DNA of 64,000 nucleotides from positions 992,001-1,056,000 of the forward strand of contig NZ_JAAAKZ010000002.1 of assembly GCF_009905605.1 (NCBI RefSeq), in the 5' to 3' direction. Position 1 is the stretch's first letter, and every line of letters begins with the position of its first letter. The DNA is from Runella sp. CRIBMP. GTDB lineage: Bacteria; Bacteroidota; Bacteroidia; Cytophagales; Spirosomataceae. A program made the translations under genes and the position numbers. The notes under the pieces were generated by a model. That model did no database searches. It worked only from the letters and a program-made list of their open reading frames with translations, and had not been told where the DNA came from. Shown piece by piece: positions 55,949 to 64,000 of the stretch.

Positions 55949-56971
55949 ATGGCCTTCATCTCCAAAAAAAAGGTTCCTTTCCGAATCAATGCCGATTTAC
56001 GCAAGTATTTGGAGAGTTATAACCGCGAAGTGGCTTTGCCGATTGATTATCGTTACTTATTGCGATACGACAACGCCATTCCGTTGTATGACAAACGTGG
56101 AAATGATACCCTCTGGGAAACGGTCTTCTACGCCCATAGCGAGATTGACGAAATCTATTACGCCCTCAAAACCATCTACGCCGACCTAAAAGCCGACGGC
56201 GACTTGTCGGTCATGAAGCACTTGTATGTGGACCGGGTGGATGTGTGCTCTTACGGCAACTCGAAGCCTTTTCGGATTCGAATTGTGAATAAAGTCAATG
56301 ATAACTTTGACTATTTTTACGTTAAAAACGCCGATTCATCGCGCATTTATGGGCTTGAATTAGAGCACATTCTATCTCCAAACCGCATCAGCTACCTAAC
56401 CAGCGACGAGACGTTGATTGAAGAACACATTGCCGGAATTCCGGGGGATATGTTTATCAAAAATTACCTGTACGAGCCCAATCTCAACACTGTTCGGTTT
56501 TGCAAAGAATTCGTAAAATTTAACGAGCGCTGTTTTGTGCGTCTATTAGGCGATATGCACTCCAGCAATTTTGTAGTCGATATTACCCCGGACTTTGAAG
56601 AAATTTATTACCGCATTCGCTCCATTGATTTTGACCAGCAATCCTACGAAGGAAAAAAGGCCGTTTATCTGCCCCAATATTTCAAGCAAAACAACGCCAT
56701 CATTGAAGTAGGCATGAAATACCTAACTTCGGAGAGTGTGGAGCAATACCAAAAGGAAGAACGATCGTTGATTTCGGGGCGCATTCGGGTAGAACGAACG
56801 CGGATTCAGGATTTGATGAATGTGATGATGGCCGATACGATTTCATCGACCCAAAACTTAGAGCAATTGAAGCGCGAACTCGCGCAACACTACCGAAACA
56901 CGAGTTTTTTAAAATGCCGTAGCATGGGCGAAGTCGTCATGCGGAGCCTCGAATTGGTATCGGTACACTGA
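55949..56971 (+). CDS. Protein-kinase-fold-like protein of unknown function
   Basis: A 340-residue cytoplasmic protein. The segment GDMHSSN (201-207) resembles the HxDxxxxN catalytic loop of APH/HipA/ABC1-type kinases; RSIDFD (224-229) stands where DFG-like metal-binding residues would be; YFYVKN has a Lys (K126) in the VAIK position and ELEH (137-140) could supply the alpha-C Glu. This is pattern matching and not family recognition. It starts 22 bases after rodA, a tight spacing that suggests cotranscription with cell-wall genes. No signal peptide. Confidence 0.7.
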   Translation: MAFISKKKVPFRINADLRKYLESYNREVALPIDYRYLLRYDNAIPLYDKRGNDTLWETVFYAHSEIDEIYYALKTIYADLKADGDLSVMKHLYVDRVDVCSYGNSKPFRIRIVNKVNDNFDYFYVKNADSSRIYGLELEHILSPNRISYLTSDETLIEEHIAGIPGDMFIKNYLYEPNLNTVRFCKEFVKFNERCFVRLLGDMHSSNFVVDITPDFEEIYYRIRSIDFDQQSYEGKKAVYLPQYFKQNNAIIEVGMKYLTSESVEQYQKEERSLISGRIRVERTRIQDLMNVMMADTISSTQNLEQLKRELAQHYRNTSFLKCRSMGEVVMRSLELVSVH

Positions 56972-57004
56972 CATTTTTAAAGGCTCTCTGGACTTTACAC
57001 AAAA

Positions 57005-57073
57005 GTCTCGGTTTTGAGAAACCGAGACCACTGATTTTCAAACCAAGACCACTGATTTCTTAAACCGAGACCT
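57005..57073. repeat. Short tandem repeat with hairpin
   Basis: Three units of 21-22 bases start at 57019, 57040 and 57062 (unit: AAACCGAGACCACTGATTT plus two bases; the third is cut after GAGACC). The first unit's AAACCGAGAC also pairs with GTCTCGGTTT at 57005-57014 over a 4-base loop. It lies between the convergent kinase-like and DUF4197 genes and could end transcription or be a small repeat element. Confidence 0.7.
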
Positions 57074-57091
57074 CTTCAAAGCGGCTTAAAA

Positions 57092-57835
57092 TTACTTTTG
57101 TCCAAAGACTTTTTGTAACAAATCATTCACCCGCGCCACGGGGTCTTTCCGAATTTTGCGCTCTTCTTGTGCCACCAGTACAAACAATCCATCAATTGCT
57201 TTTTGGGTAGCGTATTGCTTCAAATCTGGATTTACTTTTTGGACCAACGGCAGCTTGTTATAAGTATTGATTAGGTCTGCGTAGTATTTTGTGGCTTTGT
57301 TGAGTTGTAATGTACTGTCTACCACGGGAAAAAACTGCTTATACAACTCTTCATTCGTCGTACGACGTAGGTATTGAGTGGCAGCGGTAGAATCTCCTCG
57401 TAAGATACCCACGGCATCCTGAATGGTCATCGACGTAATAGCTTTTACGAATACAGGTTTGGATTTTTTGGCGGCATCTTCGGCGGCCCGGTTGAGCGAC
57501 AATACAAAACGGTCTACTTCGTTGCCAAGGCCCAGCTGACGCAACCGCGCTTCTACGCGCTGAATATCGGGCGGAAACGCAATTTTAATGAGGCTATTTT
57601 TAAAGTATCCGTCTACGGCCGAGGCCTGCGCCGAGCCGTTGGAAATACCCACTTTCAAAGCTTCTTTTAACCCCTGCACAATTTCGTCGTTGCTCAAATC
57701 ACCCACCGACGGCGAATTAATCACCTGACCCGCTTTTTCCAGAAATCCGCCTAGACCTTTTTTCTTCGTTTCCTCCTGCGCTAGGGCATTGACCGAAACA
57801 AACAGCGTAAATACGTAAATGAAAGATGTTTTCAT
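57092..57835 (-). CDS. DUF4197 exported protein
   Basis: About 247 residues from the ATG at 57835, the start that puts the signal peptide (ending VNALAQ) first; the frame runs back to 57940. The mature protein is the helical DUF4197 domain (LKEALKVGISNGSAQASAVDGYFKN-like start; PPDIQRVEARLRQLGLG; FVKAITSMTIQDAVGILRGD; PVARVNDLL). The role is unknown. Standard length for the family. Confidence 0.9.
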   Translation of the reverse strand: MKTSFIYVFTLFVSVNALAQEETKKKGLGGFLEKAGQVINSPSVGDLSNDEIVQGLKEALKVGISNGSAQASAVDGYFKNSLIKIAFPPDIQRVEARLRQLGLGNEVDRFVLSLNRAAEDAAKKSKPVFVKAITSMTIQDAVGILRGDSTAATQYLRRTTNEELYKQFFPVVDSTLQLNKATKYYADLINTYNKLPLVQKVNPDLKQYATQKAIDGLFVLVAQEERKIRKDPVARVNDLLQKVFGQK

Positions 57836-58043
57836 GATGTGATATACAATTGGTTGAATAAACATGCTTAAAGCTTCTTTTTTGCTATCTAGCATTAGAC
57901 TAACTTCTTTAAGGTAAGTAATGGTATGGAGAAATGACAAAAATTATTTCAATCCTGTTCCTATTTTTACAATCATTACAACCCTAAAAGGGTCAATTGC
58001 GTCTTATACAGAACGTTGAAAAAACGCTATTGACTGAGTTACT

Positions 58044-58442
58044 ATGAAAAAACTTCTTCTATTTCTCTTACTTACAGGCTGCTTTTGTTGCAACAAAAAT
58101 CTCGACAATGAACTCATCGGAACGTGGAAATTAATTTCCTACTGCAAACCCACTGGCAGTACCAACTGCACGCCAATAACGGTTCCGAACGACAAAGGTG
58201 TTTTTGTCACATTCTCCAACGATAAACAATTCAACGAATATTTTCAAAACACCAAACCCAGTGAGTATGCTTTTTTGGGGTGTGGCGGTGGCAGCTACGA
58301 AATCGAAGATAAAAACGTCAGAATCAGGGCCGTCTGTATGTCTTCGAGCAACGGACGATTGATTGAATTGGTCTCCCTTTCTTCCAAAAGGCTCGTTTTG
58401 AACCCTTACGGAACGGGAGAATATATCTTTGGAAAACAATAA
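58044..58442 (+). CDS. Small lipocalin-like lipoprotein
   Basis: A 132-residue protein with a signal ending LLTGC (C13). The mature part (GTWKLISYC; FVTFSNDKQFNEYF; LVLNPYGTGEYIF) matches the lipocalin-like lipoproteins that are common in Bacteroidota. Several extra Cys may form disulfides. Ligand unknown. It ends 1 base before the convergent ALDH gene stop. Confidence 0.8.
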   Translation: MKKLLLFLLLTGCFCCNKNLDNELIGTWKLISYCKPTGSTNCTPITVPNDKGVFVTFSNDKQFNEYFQNTKPSEYAFLGCGGGSYEIEDKNVRIRAVCMSSSNGRLIELVSLSSKRLVLNPYGTGEYIFGKQ

Positions 58443-58443
58443 A

Positions 58444-59928
58444 TTATTTCTCCCAATTGCCATTTACCATGCGCCAAATCCCCAAGGGGTTTCCGTCTTT
58501 GAGTTCATCGGGCAATAAGGGCATCGGGAAGTTTTGGAAGGCCAACGGCCGTACAAATCGCTTCATGGCGTGCGGGCCAACAGAGCCAAAACGCCCATCG
58601 GTACTCGCAGGAAAAGGCCCTCCGTGCTGCATAGCCGCCCCCACTTCCACTCCCGTTGGAACACCGTTTAAAATAAGTCGCCCGCAAATGAGACTGACGG
58701 AAAACAATAACTCAGCGGCCTGAGCTAAATCTTTTTCGGTACCGACAACTGTACACGTCAACTGTCCTTCCAAATGACCAATCACTTCCTGCATTTCAGC
58801 GGCATCTTTGCACTTAATCAGTAGAGAAAAAGGCCCGAACACTTCCTGATGAAGCGCGGGATTAGCCACAAACTGCGCCGCCGTCACGGAAGCTACGCTT
58901 GGAATCCCTTCTTCTTCCCCGTAGTGCTGCGAAGTTTCGGCTTCCACAACGACTGTCTGTTGCCCTAATACGTCCGCTCTCTTTGTTCTGAATGCCTTGG
59001 CAATGCCCGAATGAAGCATCGGAGCGGGCAGAATGGCCCGAATCTCCGTCGCCAATACGCTGATAAATGTGTCTAACCCCTGACTTTCAATCCCGATGAG
59101 AAGCCCAGGTTTGGTACAGAATTGTCCCATTCCCCCCGTGATGGAGCCAGCGTACATTTTTGCGTACTTCTCAGCTTCTTTTTCAAGGACATCGGGCAAT
59201 AAAAAGACGGGATTGGTGCTTCCCATTTCGGCAAAAACGGGAATGGGAACCGGTCGTTGCGCAGCCAAGTCAAACAGGGCCTTACCTCCGGCAAAAGAAC
59301 CCGTAAAGCCCACTGCCGCCGTTTTGGGGTGTAAAACCAAGGCTTTCCCAATTTCAAAATTGGCACCATGAATGTGCTCAAAAAGCCCCTCGGGCATTCC
59401 TGTTTTAGCAATGGCTTTTTTGACGGCGGCCGCCACCATCTCCGAGGTTTCGGGATGAGCGGGGTGGGCTTTCACCACCACTGGACACCCTGCACCCCAT
59501 GCGGCAGCAGGGTCAACACCCGCCGTAGAATAGGCAAACGGAAAGTTGCTTGCCCCAAATACCACCACGGGGCCAATAGGAACCAGCATGTTCCGAATAT
59601 CAGGCTTGGGCAGTGGCAAACGCTCAGGAAGCGCCGTGTCAATCGTAGCTTCAACCCATGAACCCTCGGCCACCACGTCGGCAATGTTGCGAAGTTGGAA
59701 GCAGGTTCGCCCACGCTCACCCGTCAGTCGGGCGGCAAGGAGGTGGGTTTCACGCATGGCGACTTCAATCAGCGGTTCGCCCAAGGCTTCAATTTCGTCG
59801 GCAACGGCACGTATAAAGCTCGCTTTTTGTTTAGCCGTTGTGCGGCGATATATCAAAAATGCGGCGTACGCCCGCTGCATTGCGTCCTCAATTTCGGTCA
59901 AGGTAGCATCCTGAAATAGTTTAGTCAT
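58444..59928 (-). CDS. Aldehyde dehydrogenase, 2,5-dioxovalerate dehydrogenase-like
   Basis: A 494-residue NAD(P)-dependent dehydrogenase (start ATG 59928; the frame opens at a TTG at 59949). Catalytic N128 (ASNFPFA), E234 (AEMGSTNP) and C271 (GQFCTKPG) are present, and FTGSFAGGKAL binds the cofactor. The sequence is of the alpha-ketoglutaric semialdehyde dehydrogenase group, which oxidises 2,5-dioxopentanoate to 2-oxoglutarate in pentose, glucarate and hydroxyproline breakdown. It is 10 bases downstream of a NuiA-like gene. Confidence 0.92.
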   Translation of the reverse strand: MTKLFQDATLTEIEDAMQRAYAAFLIYRRTTAKQKASFIRAVADEIEALGEPLIEVAMRETHLLAARLTGERGRTCFQLRNIADVVAEGSWVEATIDTALPERLPLPKPDIRNMLVPIGPVVVFGASNFPFAYSTAGVDPAAAWGAGCPVVVKAHPAHPETSEMVAAAVKKAIAKTGMPEGLFEHIHGANFEIGKALVLHPKTAAVGFTGSFAGGKALFDLAAQRPVPIPVFAEMGSTNPVFLLPDVLEKEAEKYAKMYAGSITGGMGQFCTKPGLLIGIESQGLDTFISVLATEIRAILPAPMLHSGIAKAFRTKRADVLGQQTVVVEAETSQHYGEEEGIPSVASVTAAQFVANPALHQEVFGPFSLLIKCKDAAEMQEVIGHLEGQLTCTVVGTEKDLAQAAELLFSVSLICGRLILNGVPTGVEVGAAMQHGGPFPASTDGRFGSVGPHAMKRFVRPLAFQNFPMPLLPDELKDGNPLGIWRMVNGNWEK

Positions 59929-59938
59929 TTCAAAAAAT

Positions 59939-60394
59939 TTAGGTTTCAACGAGTAAGGTTTTTAGCCCTCCCCATTCTTTTTCATTGAGTTGCCCCACCA
60001 AATACAAATCAATTTCGATTTGGCCAACGCGAAATGCTTTCAGATGATTCAGATTTGTTTCCAGTAATTGCTTCACGGATTTAAAATTTTCCACCTGAGC
60101 ACGCTCCTCGTCGCCGTACCATTCCTCTACTGCAAGGAGAGGTGCCCAAAAATTGTCTGTCAGAATCTCTTCGGCTTTCACGGAGGGAGGATAGCCTAAA
60201 AAAAATTCTAAGTCACTGACTATCAACCCATCTTTAACACTGGCGTTAAATTTAATCCATTCTATTGGCTCGTCTGACTCGCTGGGATAGAATAAATTTT
60301 TCAGCAAACTGGTGACTTCTGAAATGAATCCCGTCTCAATGCCGGATTCAATTGAAACGGGGTTTTGAAGATTATCTTGTTGATTGTTTTCCAT
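59939..60394 (-). CDS. NuiA-like nuclease inhibitor
   Basis: A 151-residue protein. It matches the nuclease A inhibitor family by FYPSESDEP (35-43), WYGDEERAQVENFKSVKQ (92-109) and the C-terminal end FRVGQIEIDLYLVGQL..ET. NuiA of Anabaena blocks the non-specific nuclease NucA, acting in the cytoplasm to protect the cell. About 20 extra residues precede the family core. No NucA gene is seen in the window. Starts 50 bases from the divergent Gly-rich gene and shares the transcript with the ALDH. Confidence 0.85.
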   Translation of the reverse strand: MENNQQDNLQNPVSIESGIETGFISEVTSLLKNLFYPSESDEPIEWIKFNASVKDGLIVSDLEFFLGYPPSVKAEEILTDNFWAPLLAVEEWYGDEERAQVENFKSVKQLLETNLNHLKAFRVGQIEIDLYLVGQLNEKEWGGLKTLLVET

Positions 60395-60416
60395 TTTAAA
60401 ATTATCTCTAAATTTG
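60384..60416 (+). promoter_or_regulatory. Possible promoter of the DUF937-like gene
   Basis: TAAATTTG at 60409-60416 matches the -7 element exactly; TTG at 60384-60386 lies 22 bases upstream in the -33 position. The start codon at 60444 leaves a short leader. The same gap must serve the divergent NuiA-like gene. Confidence 0.4.
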
Positions 60417-60443
60417 AGTCAAACTTAAAAACTTTTCAAGACA

Positions 60444-61040
60444 ATGCTAGAGCAATTAATGGGTCTTATCCAAGATCAATCACAAGATGCCATTGTTAAA
60501 AACCCTGCAATCCCCAACGAACACAATACAGATGCTATGCAAGCGATATTGGGTGCGGTAACGGGTGGTTTACAAAACCAAGCACAATCGGGGAACATCA
60601 GTGGTTTGATGGGCCTTCTCTCGGGCAACAGCGGTACTGGCAGTAATTTAATGAACAATCCGATTGTTTCGGGTATTGCCCAAAATGCCATTGGAAGTTT
60701 AATGGAAAAATTCGGACTCTCAAACAGCGCGGCGGCCAACGTGATTGCTCAAGTTTTACCAGGAGTACTTACTTCAATGATTTCCAAAACCAGCAATCCC
60801 AACGACAATAGCATGGATTTTGGTAGTATCATGGGTTCACTTTTAGGAGGACAACAAACGCAGCAGGTGCAGCAGCAGGGAGGATTTGACTTTAATCAAA
60901 TCGGGTATGCTTTGGCCGATGGCAAATTGGACATGAATGATGTGATGCGCATCGGAGGTAGCTTCTTGGGCGGCGGTGCTGGCAACAACAATGCTGGCGG
61001 CGGCTTAGGCGGCTTACTAGGTGGCCTTTTTGGAAAATAA
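60444..61040 (+). CDS. Gly-rich DUF937-like protein
   Basis: A 198-residue protein. Residues 1-115 resemble DUF937/YidB-like proteins (GLMGLL, NPIVSGIAQNAIGSLMEKFGLSNSAAANVIAQVLPGVL). The middle is Gln-rich (QQTQQVQQQGGF), and the end is Gly-rich (GGGLGGLLGGLFGK). No signal peptide. Function unknown. A long hairpin follows the stop. Confidence 0.82.
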   Translation: MLEQLMGLIQDQSQDAIVKNPAIPNEHNTDAMQAILGAVTGGLQNQAQSGNISGLMGLLSGNSGTGSNLMNNPIVSGIAQNAIGSLMEKFGLSNSAAANVIAQVLPGVLTSMISKTSNPNDNSMDFGSIMGSLLGGQQTQQVQQQGGFDFNQIGYALADGKLDMNDVMRIGGSFLGGGAGNNNAGGGLGGLLGGLFGK

Positions 61041-61050
61041 TTTTATTTGT

Positions 61051-61104
61051 AGGCTTATAACAAAAAAGGATGGTCTTCTGACCATCCTTTTTTGTTATAA
61101 GCCT
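61051..61104. terminator. Very long perfect hairpin terminator
   Basis: A perfect 24-base-pair stem (61051-61074 with 61081-61104) with a 6-base loop. A run of A is at the 5' arm and T at the 3' arm inside the stem (AACAAAAAAGG; CCTTTTTTGTT), so it probably terminates in both directions. Confidence 0.8.
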
Positions 61105-61190
61105 CAATAAATTCCCAAACTTGGGTAAAAGAAGTAACCACTTCGCCTTTTTAACCAAAAATCATCTCTTCAACTGATTGATATTTACGT

Positions 61191-61523
61191 ATGCCGCGTT
61201 ATTGCCTCGCCCTCGACCTCAAAGACGACCCCACTCTCATTGCCGAATACGAAAAATACCACGAAAAAATTCGCCCCGAAATCGCGGAAAGCATCACAAG
61301 CGCGGGCATTACCCAAATGGAGATTTACCGTATCGGCAACCGTCTTTTTATGATTATGGAAACCACCGACGATTTTTCGTTTGAAGAAAAAGCCGCCGCC
61401 GATGCCGCCAATCCCAAAGTACAAGAATGGGAAAACCTGATGTGGCACTACCAACAAGCCCTTCCCATGGCCAAAGAAGGTGAAAAATGGATGATGATGA
61501 AAAATATTTTCAAATTAACGTAA
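61191..61523 (+). CDS. rhaM: L-rhamnose mutarotase family protein
   Basis: A 110-residue protein of the RhaM/RhaU family, dimeric ferredoxin-like fold: RYCLALDLKDD, EYEKYHEKIRPEI, GITQMEIYRIGNRLFMIMET, ANPKVQEWENLMWHYQQALP. It interconverts the alpha and beta anomers of L-rhamnose or a related sugar (such as fucose). Standard length is 104. No rhamnose gene lies next to it, so the sugar is not certain. Confidence 0.92.
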   Translation: MPRYCLALDLKDDPTLIAEYEKYHEKIRPEIAESITSAGITQMEIYRIGNRLFMIMETTDDFSFEEKAAADAANPKVQEWENLMWHYQQALPMAKEGEKWMMMKNIFKLT

Positions 61524-61551
61524 GGACAGGCGCGAGGCCTGCCCTTACGTT
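61517..61551 (+). terminator. Terminator overlapping the rhaM stop codon
   Basis: Stem AACGTAAGGACAGGC (61517-61531) pairs with GCCTGCCCTTACGTT (61537-61551), one A-C mismatch, loop 5 bases. The rhaM stop TAA (61521-61523) lies within it. It also faces the convergent gene that ends at 61555. Confidence 0.65.
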
Positions 61552-61554
61552 TTA

Positions 61555-62616
61555 TTAATTATTTCCTCTAAAAAAAGCCCCATTTTCCGTAGCCAAAAAA
61601 GCCTCAAACGGTATCTCTTCTTGTTTGATAAAGCCTTGCTGAGGCAATGCTCCCGCCGCCACCATTTCTACCACTGCCGCAATAGAAGCCGCCGTAGTCC
61701 AAGAAATAGCCCTCCAATGCTGCCCGTCAATAAGACGAGGGTGAAAGGCTCGATAAAATTCTTCACGGGCTAGCCCGTCAGTTTGCCAGCCCTCTACCAC
61801 GGCATACACATACACAACATCCTCTTTCACAGGAGGTTTGGCCGAAGTTAGTATTTCTTCAATTTGCTGACGATTGTTTTTCAAAATCAATTCATACAAC
61901 AAAAACCGCATCAGCTTGGCGTGTCCAGGGTAGCGAATGGTCTTGTAATTTAAGGTATCGACTTTTCCGAGATAGGTTTCGCACATGGTACCCAGCCCCC
62001 CTGAAGTACTAAATGCCTCAAATTCTTGCCCTTCGATGTTGATTACTTCGATACCATCCAACGACGACACCATTTTACGTTCGCCGTTATGAATTACTTC
62101 GGCATCGTTTATGTATTCATTGATGACCCCCGCTGGCGACCACGTGAAAGAATACCCTAAAAGCCCATTAGGATAACAGGGCAGCGCCCCCACACGGAGC
62201 TCAATGTCACGAAGTTTATCGAATCGTTTGGCTAAATCAGCCCCCACAATTCCGATGAGGCCTGGCGCTAATCCGCACTGAGGGGCCATCACACCCCGGT
62301 GTGTTTCGGCCATTTGGCGAATAGCAGCCGTGGTGGGCACATCTTCGGTCAAATCAAAATAATGAATCCCTAGTTTATAGGCGGCATTGGCGATAGGCAA
62401 ATTGAGATTATAAGGCATACACGACACCACGGCATCGAAATCAGCCAGTGTAGTTTCGATAAATGCTTCGTCGGTTACATCCCCTTCGATGATTTCAAAA
62501 GGAAGCGATTTTGTAGGTCGACGTTTGTCCAAACCTTTTACACTGAATTGTTTGTTGAGCAAGGTAGCCACCAATGAGCCAACCTTACCCAAACCAATGA
62601 TTAATACATTTTGCAT
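61555..62616 (-). CDS. Saccharopine dehydrogenase-like (LYS9-type) protein
   Basis: About 353 residues from the ATG at 62616, where the Rossmann motif GLGKVG (8-13) begins close to the N-terminus; the frame runs back to 62766. It has the SDH N-terminal NAD(P) domain (ADFDAVVSCMPYNLNLPIA, YFDLTED, APQCGLAPGLIGIVG) and the C-terminal domain (SFTWSPAGVINEY, TIRYPGHAKLMRFLL). Lysine breakdown or a related amino acid is the expected pathway. Length is near the normal 380. Confidence 0.88.
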   Translation of the reverse strand: MQNVLIIGLGKVGSLVATLLNKQFSVKGLDKRRPTKSLPFEIIEGDVTDEAFIETTLADFDAVVSCMPYNLNLPIANAAYKLGIHYFDLTEDVPTTAAIRQMAETHRGVMAPQCGLAPGLIGIVGADLAKRFDKLRDIELRVGALPCYPNGLLGYSFTWSPAGVINEYINDAEVIHNGERKMVSSLDGIEVINIEGQEFEAFSTSGGLGTMCETYLGKVDTLNYKTIRYPGHAKLMRFLLYELILKNNRQQIEEILTSAKPPVKEDVVYVYAVVEGWQTDGLAREEFYRAFHPRLIDGQHWRAISWTTAASIAAVVEMVAAGALPQQGFIKQEEIPFEAFLATENGAFFRGNN

Positions 62617-63026
62617 ACTTTTTTGATTTTTGGATGAAATGGAATAATGACGTTGAAAACAACGAAAATGTGTTGGTTGCCCGCAGGAAATCCATGAAAT
62701 ACGAATGAGTAGCCCTGTAAGTGGGGCGCTATAAGTCAGAAAATTAGGGAACAAAGGAGCAGGCACTACGAAGGTAGGCCAAACGAGCGAGGGATTTTTT
62801 GAGTTCAGGATTCATAGCAAAGCAAATGTAAAAATCCTTTGTTGTTTGGGCAAGTTGTTGTTAAAAAAACAAAAAACACTCATCTCGATATTTTGTATTG
62901 TCCATCAATACCCAATCATAAACAGCTCAAAAACAGCGCATTTCTACTAATAATACCGCAAAATAGATGTAACCGTTAGGCCATTAAATTTAAAAGCTTT
63001 CAATGATTTTCGTTAATTTGCAAACT
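62617..63026. other. Intergenic region without detected gene
   Basis: About 410 AT-rich bases between the divergent saccharopine dehydrogenase-like and recJ genes, so it must hold both promoters. The only small frame with a plausible start is 23 codons on the minus strand (62744-62815, MNPELKKSLARLAY), not supported by any family. I see no RNA or strong hairpin. Confidence 0.5.
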
Positions 63027-64000
63027 ATGAATACCAAACGCTGGACATACCGACAAACCCTAACGCCAAATCAACAAGCCCAAGCGGATACCCTCGCTGC
63101 TTCTATCAACGTAAATCCATTTTTGGGGCGTTTGCTGGTGCAAAGAGGCATTACAACGTTTGAGGCCGCCAAAGCTTTTTTTCGCCCCTCCATCGAACAC
63201 CTCCACGATCCGTTTTTGATGAAAGACATGGACAAAGCTGTGTCAAGGTTGCTCCGAGCGTTTGAAAATCAGGAAAAAATCATCATTTACGGCGATTATG
63301 ACGTCGATGGTGCTACGTCGGTGGCGGTGTTTTATGGATTTCTTAAAAAATATTACCCTTCCATTGAATACTATATTCCCGACCGATACATCGAAGGCTA
63401 CGGTGTTTCGTCGCAGGGAATTGACTATGCCGAAGCCAATGATTTTTCGCTCATTGTAACGCTCGACTGCGGCATCAAATCCGCCGATAAAGTAGCCGAT
63501 GCCAAAAGTCGCGGCATTGATTTTATCATCTGCGACCACCACCGCCCAGACACCAACCTGCCGCCCGCTGTGGCCATTCTGGACCCAAAACAGGAAGATT
63601 GTGGGTATCCTTACAAAGAATTGACGGGCTGCGGCGTAGGCTTTAAACTTTTGCAGGCACTTTGTCAGCAGGGATTTGCCGACGAGGATGAGCTTATGGA
63701 CCAGCTCGATTTATTGGTGGTAAGTATTGCCGCCGACATCGTGCACATCACCGGAGAAAATCGCGTTTTGGCCGCTTATGGCCTCAAAAAACTCAATGAG
63801 CGAAAACGCGTTGGCCTCAATGCACTGATTGAGATTGCGGGTTTCAAAAACGACCTCGACATTACCAACGTAGTCTTTGGTCTTGCGCCCCGCATCAATG
63901 CCGCTGGCCGAATTGCCCACGCCAAAGAGGCCGTTCGATTATTGCTTTGCAACGACAAAGACGAAGCTGAGGCTTTTGCGCAGGAAATAAATAAACACAA
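63027..64000 (+). CDS. recJ: Single-stranded-DNA-specific exonuclease RecJ (5' part)
   Basis: The first 324 codons of the recJ reading frame; it continues past the window end. Motif I GDYDVDG (89-95) and the DHH motif III, CDHH (169-172), bind the metal ions of the DHH phosphoesterase site, and LDCGIKS (146-152) is the second motif. RecJ degrades single-stranded DNA from the 5' end in RecFOR recombination, mismatch and base-excision repair. The start ATG at 63027 gives the usual family N-terminus (KRWTYRQ). The N-terminal part looks complete. Confidence 0.97.
   Translation, partial: MNTKRWTYRQTLTPNQQAQADTLAASINVNPFLGRLLVQRGITTFEAAKAFFRPSIEHLHDPFLMKDMDKAVSRLLRAFENQEKIIIYGDYDVDGATSVAVFYGFLKKYYPSIEYYIPDRYIEGYGVSSQGIDYAEANDFSLIVTLDCGIKSADKVADAKSRGIDFIICDHHRPDTNLPPAVAILDPKQEDCGYPYKELTGCGVGFKLLQALCQQGFADEDELMDQLDLLVVSIAADIVHITGENRVLAAYGLKKLNERKRVGLNALIEIAGFKNDLDITNVVFGLAPRINAAGRIAHAKEAVRLLLCNDKDEAEAFAQEINKH

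Noticed and set aside
57005-57073. Possible mini CRISPR array
   Set aside because: Units adjoin without unique spacers, are only 21-22 bases, and no cas gene is present.
62744-62815. 23-codon frame on the minus strand upstream of the saccharopine dehydrogenase-like gene
   Set aside because: Too short, no matching homolog recalled, and no leader-peptide pattern.

Overview
The window looks like a chromosome segment of an aerobic Bacteroidota bacterium, most likely order Cytophagales (Spirosomaceae or Runella-like; inference). The evidence is two large secreted proteins with type IX secretion (T9SS) C-terminal sorting domains, several Bacteroidota-type promoters (TTTG, about 21 bases, TAnnTTTG), weak Shine-Dalgarno signals, many exported Tat/Sec oxidoreductases and lipoproteins, and a fused B12-dependent mutase (IcmF). 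It is gene-dense. I saw no rRNA, tRNA, CRISPR array, transposase or phage gene.

Region 1 (1-21,300) is the most unusual. On the minus strand a long run of closely spaced genes carries two FHA-domain proteins with zinc ribbons, two membrane proteins that share a GPGG-containing domain and the same C-terminal ending, a PP2C phosphatase with a membrane anchor, a T9SS-sorted Ig-like protein, a lipoprotein, a FadL/PorV-like outer-membrane barrel, a TPR/CARDB-like exported protein and two exported proteins of unknown family. Then come an HExxH metallopeptidase and a ClpB/ClpV-type double AAA+ ATPase. Divergently from the same control region run an exported FGE-like (SUMF1) protein, a membrane-anchored Ser/Thr kinase and an M23 peptidase. 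A kinase, phosphatase, FHA proteins, an FGE-like protein and a ClpV-like ATPase together recall the threonine-phosphorylation control of type VI secretion. The GPGG proteins and the envelope operon are not part of any system I can name.

Region 2 (21,300-31,650) holds a CvfB-like S1 protein, an exported D-amino-acid oxidase whose domains appear circularly permuted facing an exported RidA-like protein, an MscS channel, an exported AbgB-like M20 amidohydrolase, and a two-gene unit coding for a GHSAG serine hydrolase and a caspase-like protein. A decayed gene with an in-frame stop follows.

Region 3 (31,600-50,200) is mostly metabolic: pheA, rbfA, icmF, a glucose/sorbosone dehydrogenase-like lipoprotein, a geranylgeranyl-reductase-like FAD enzyme, a second FGE-like protein with a Gfo/Idh/MocA oxidoreductase, a huge T9SS-sorted glycosidase-like protein, a YdeP/FdhF-type molybdoenzyme, sufB and a short PhnA-like protein.

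Region 4 (50,200-64,000) carries a gluconolactonase-like protein, the cell-elongation pair mrdA-rodA followed by a kinase-fold orphan, a DUF4197 protein, a small lipoprotein, an aldehyde dehydrogenase next to a NuiA-like nuclease inhibitor, a Gly-rich DUF937-like protein, an L-rhamnose mutarotase, a saccharopine-dehydrogenase-like protein and the 5' part of recJ. Starts were moved to an internal ATG where the longest open frame began at TTG or hid a signal peptide.
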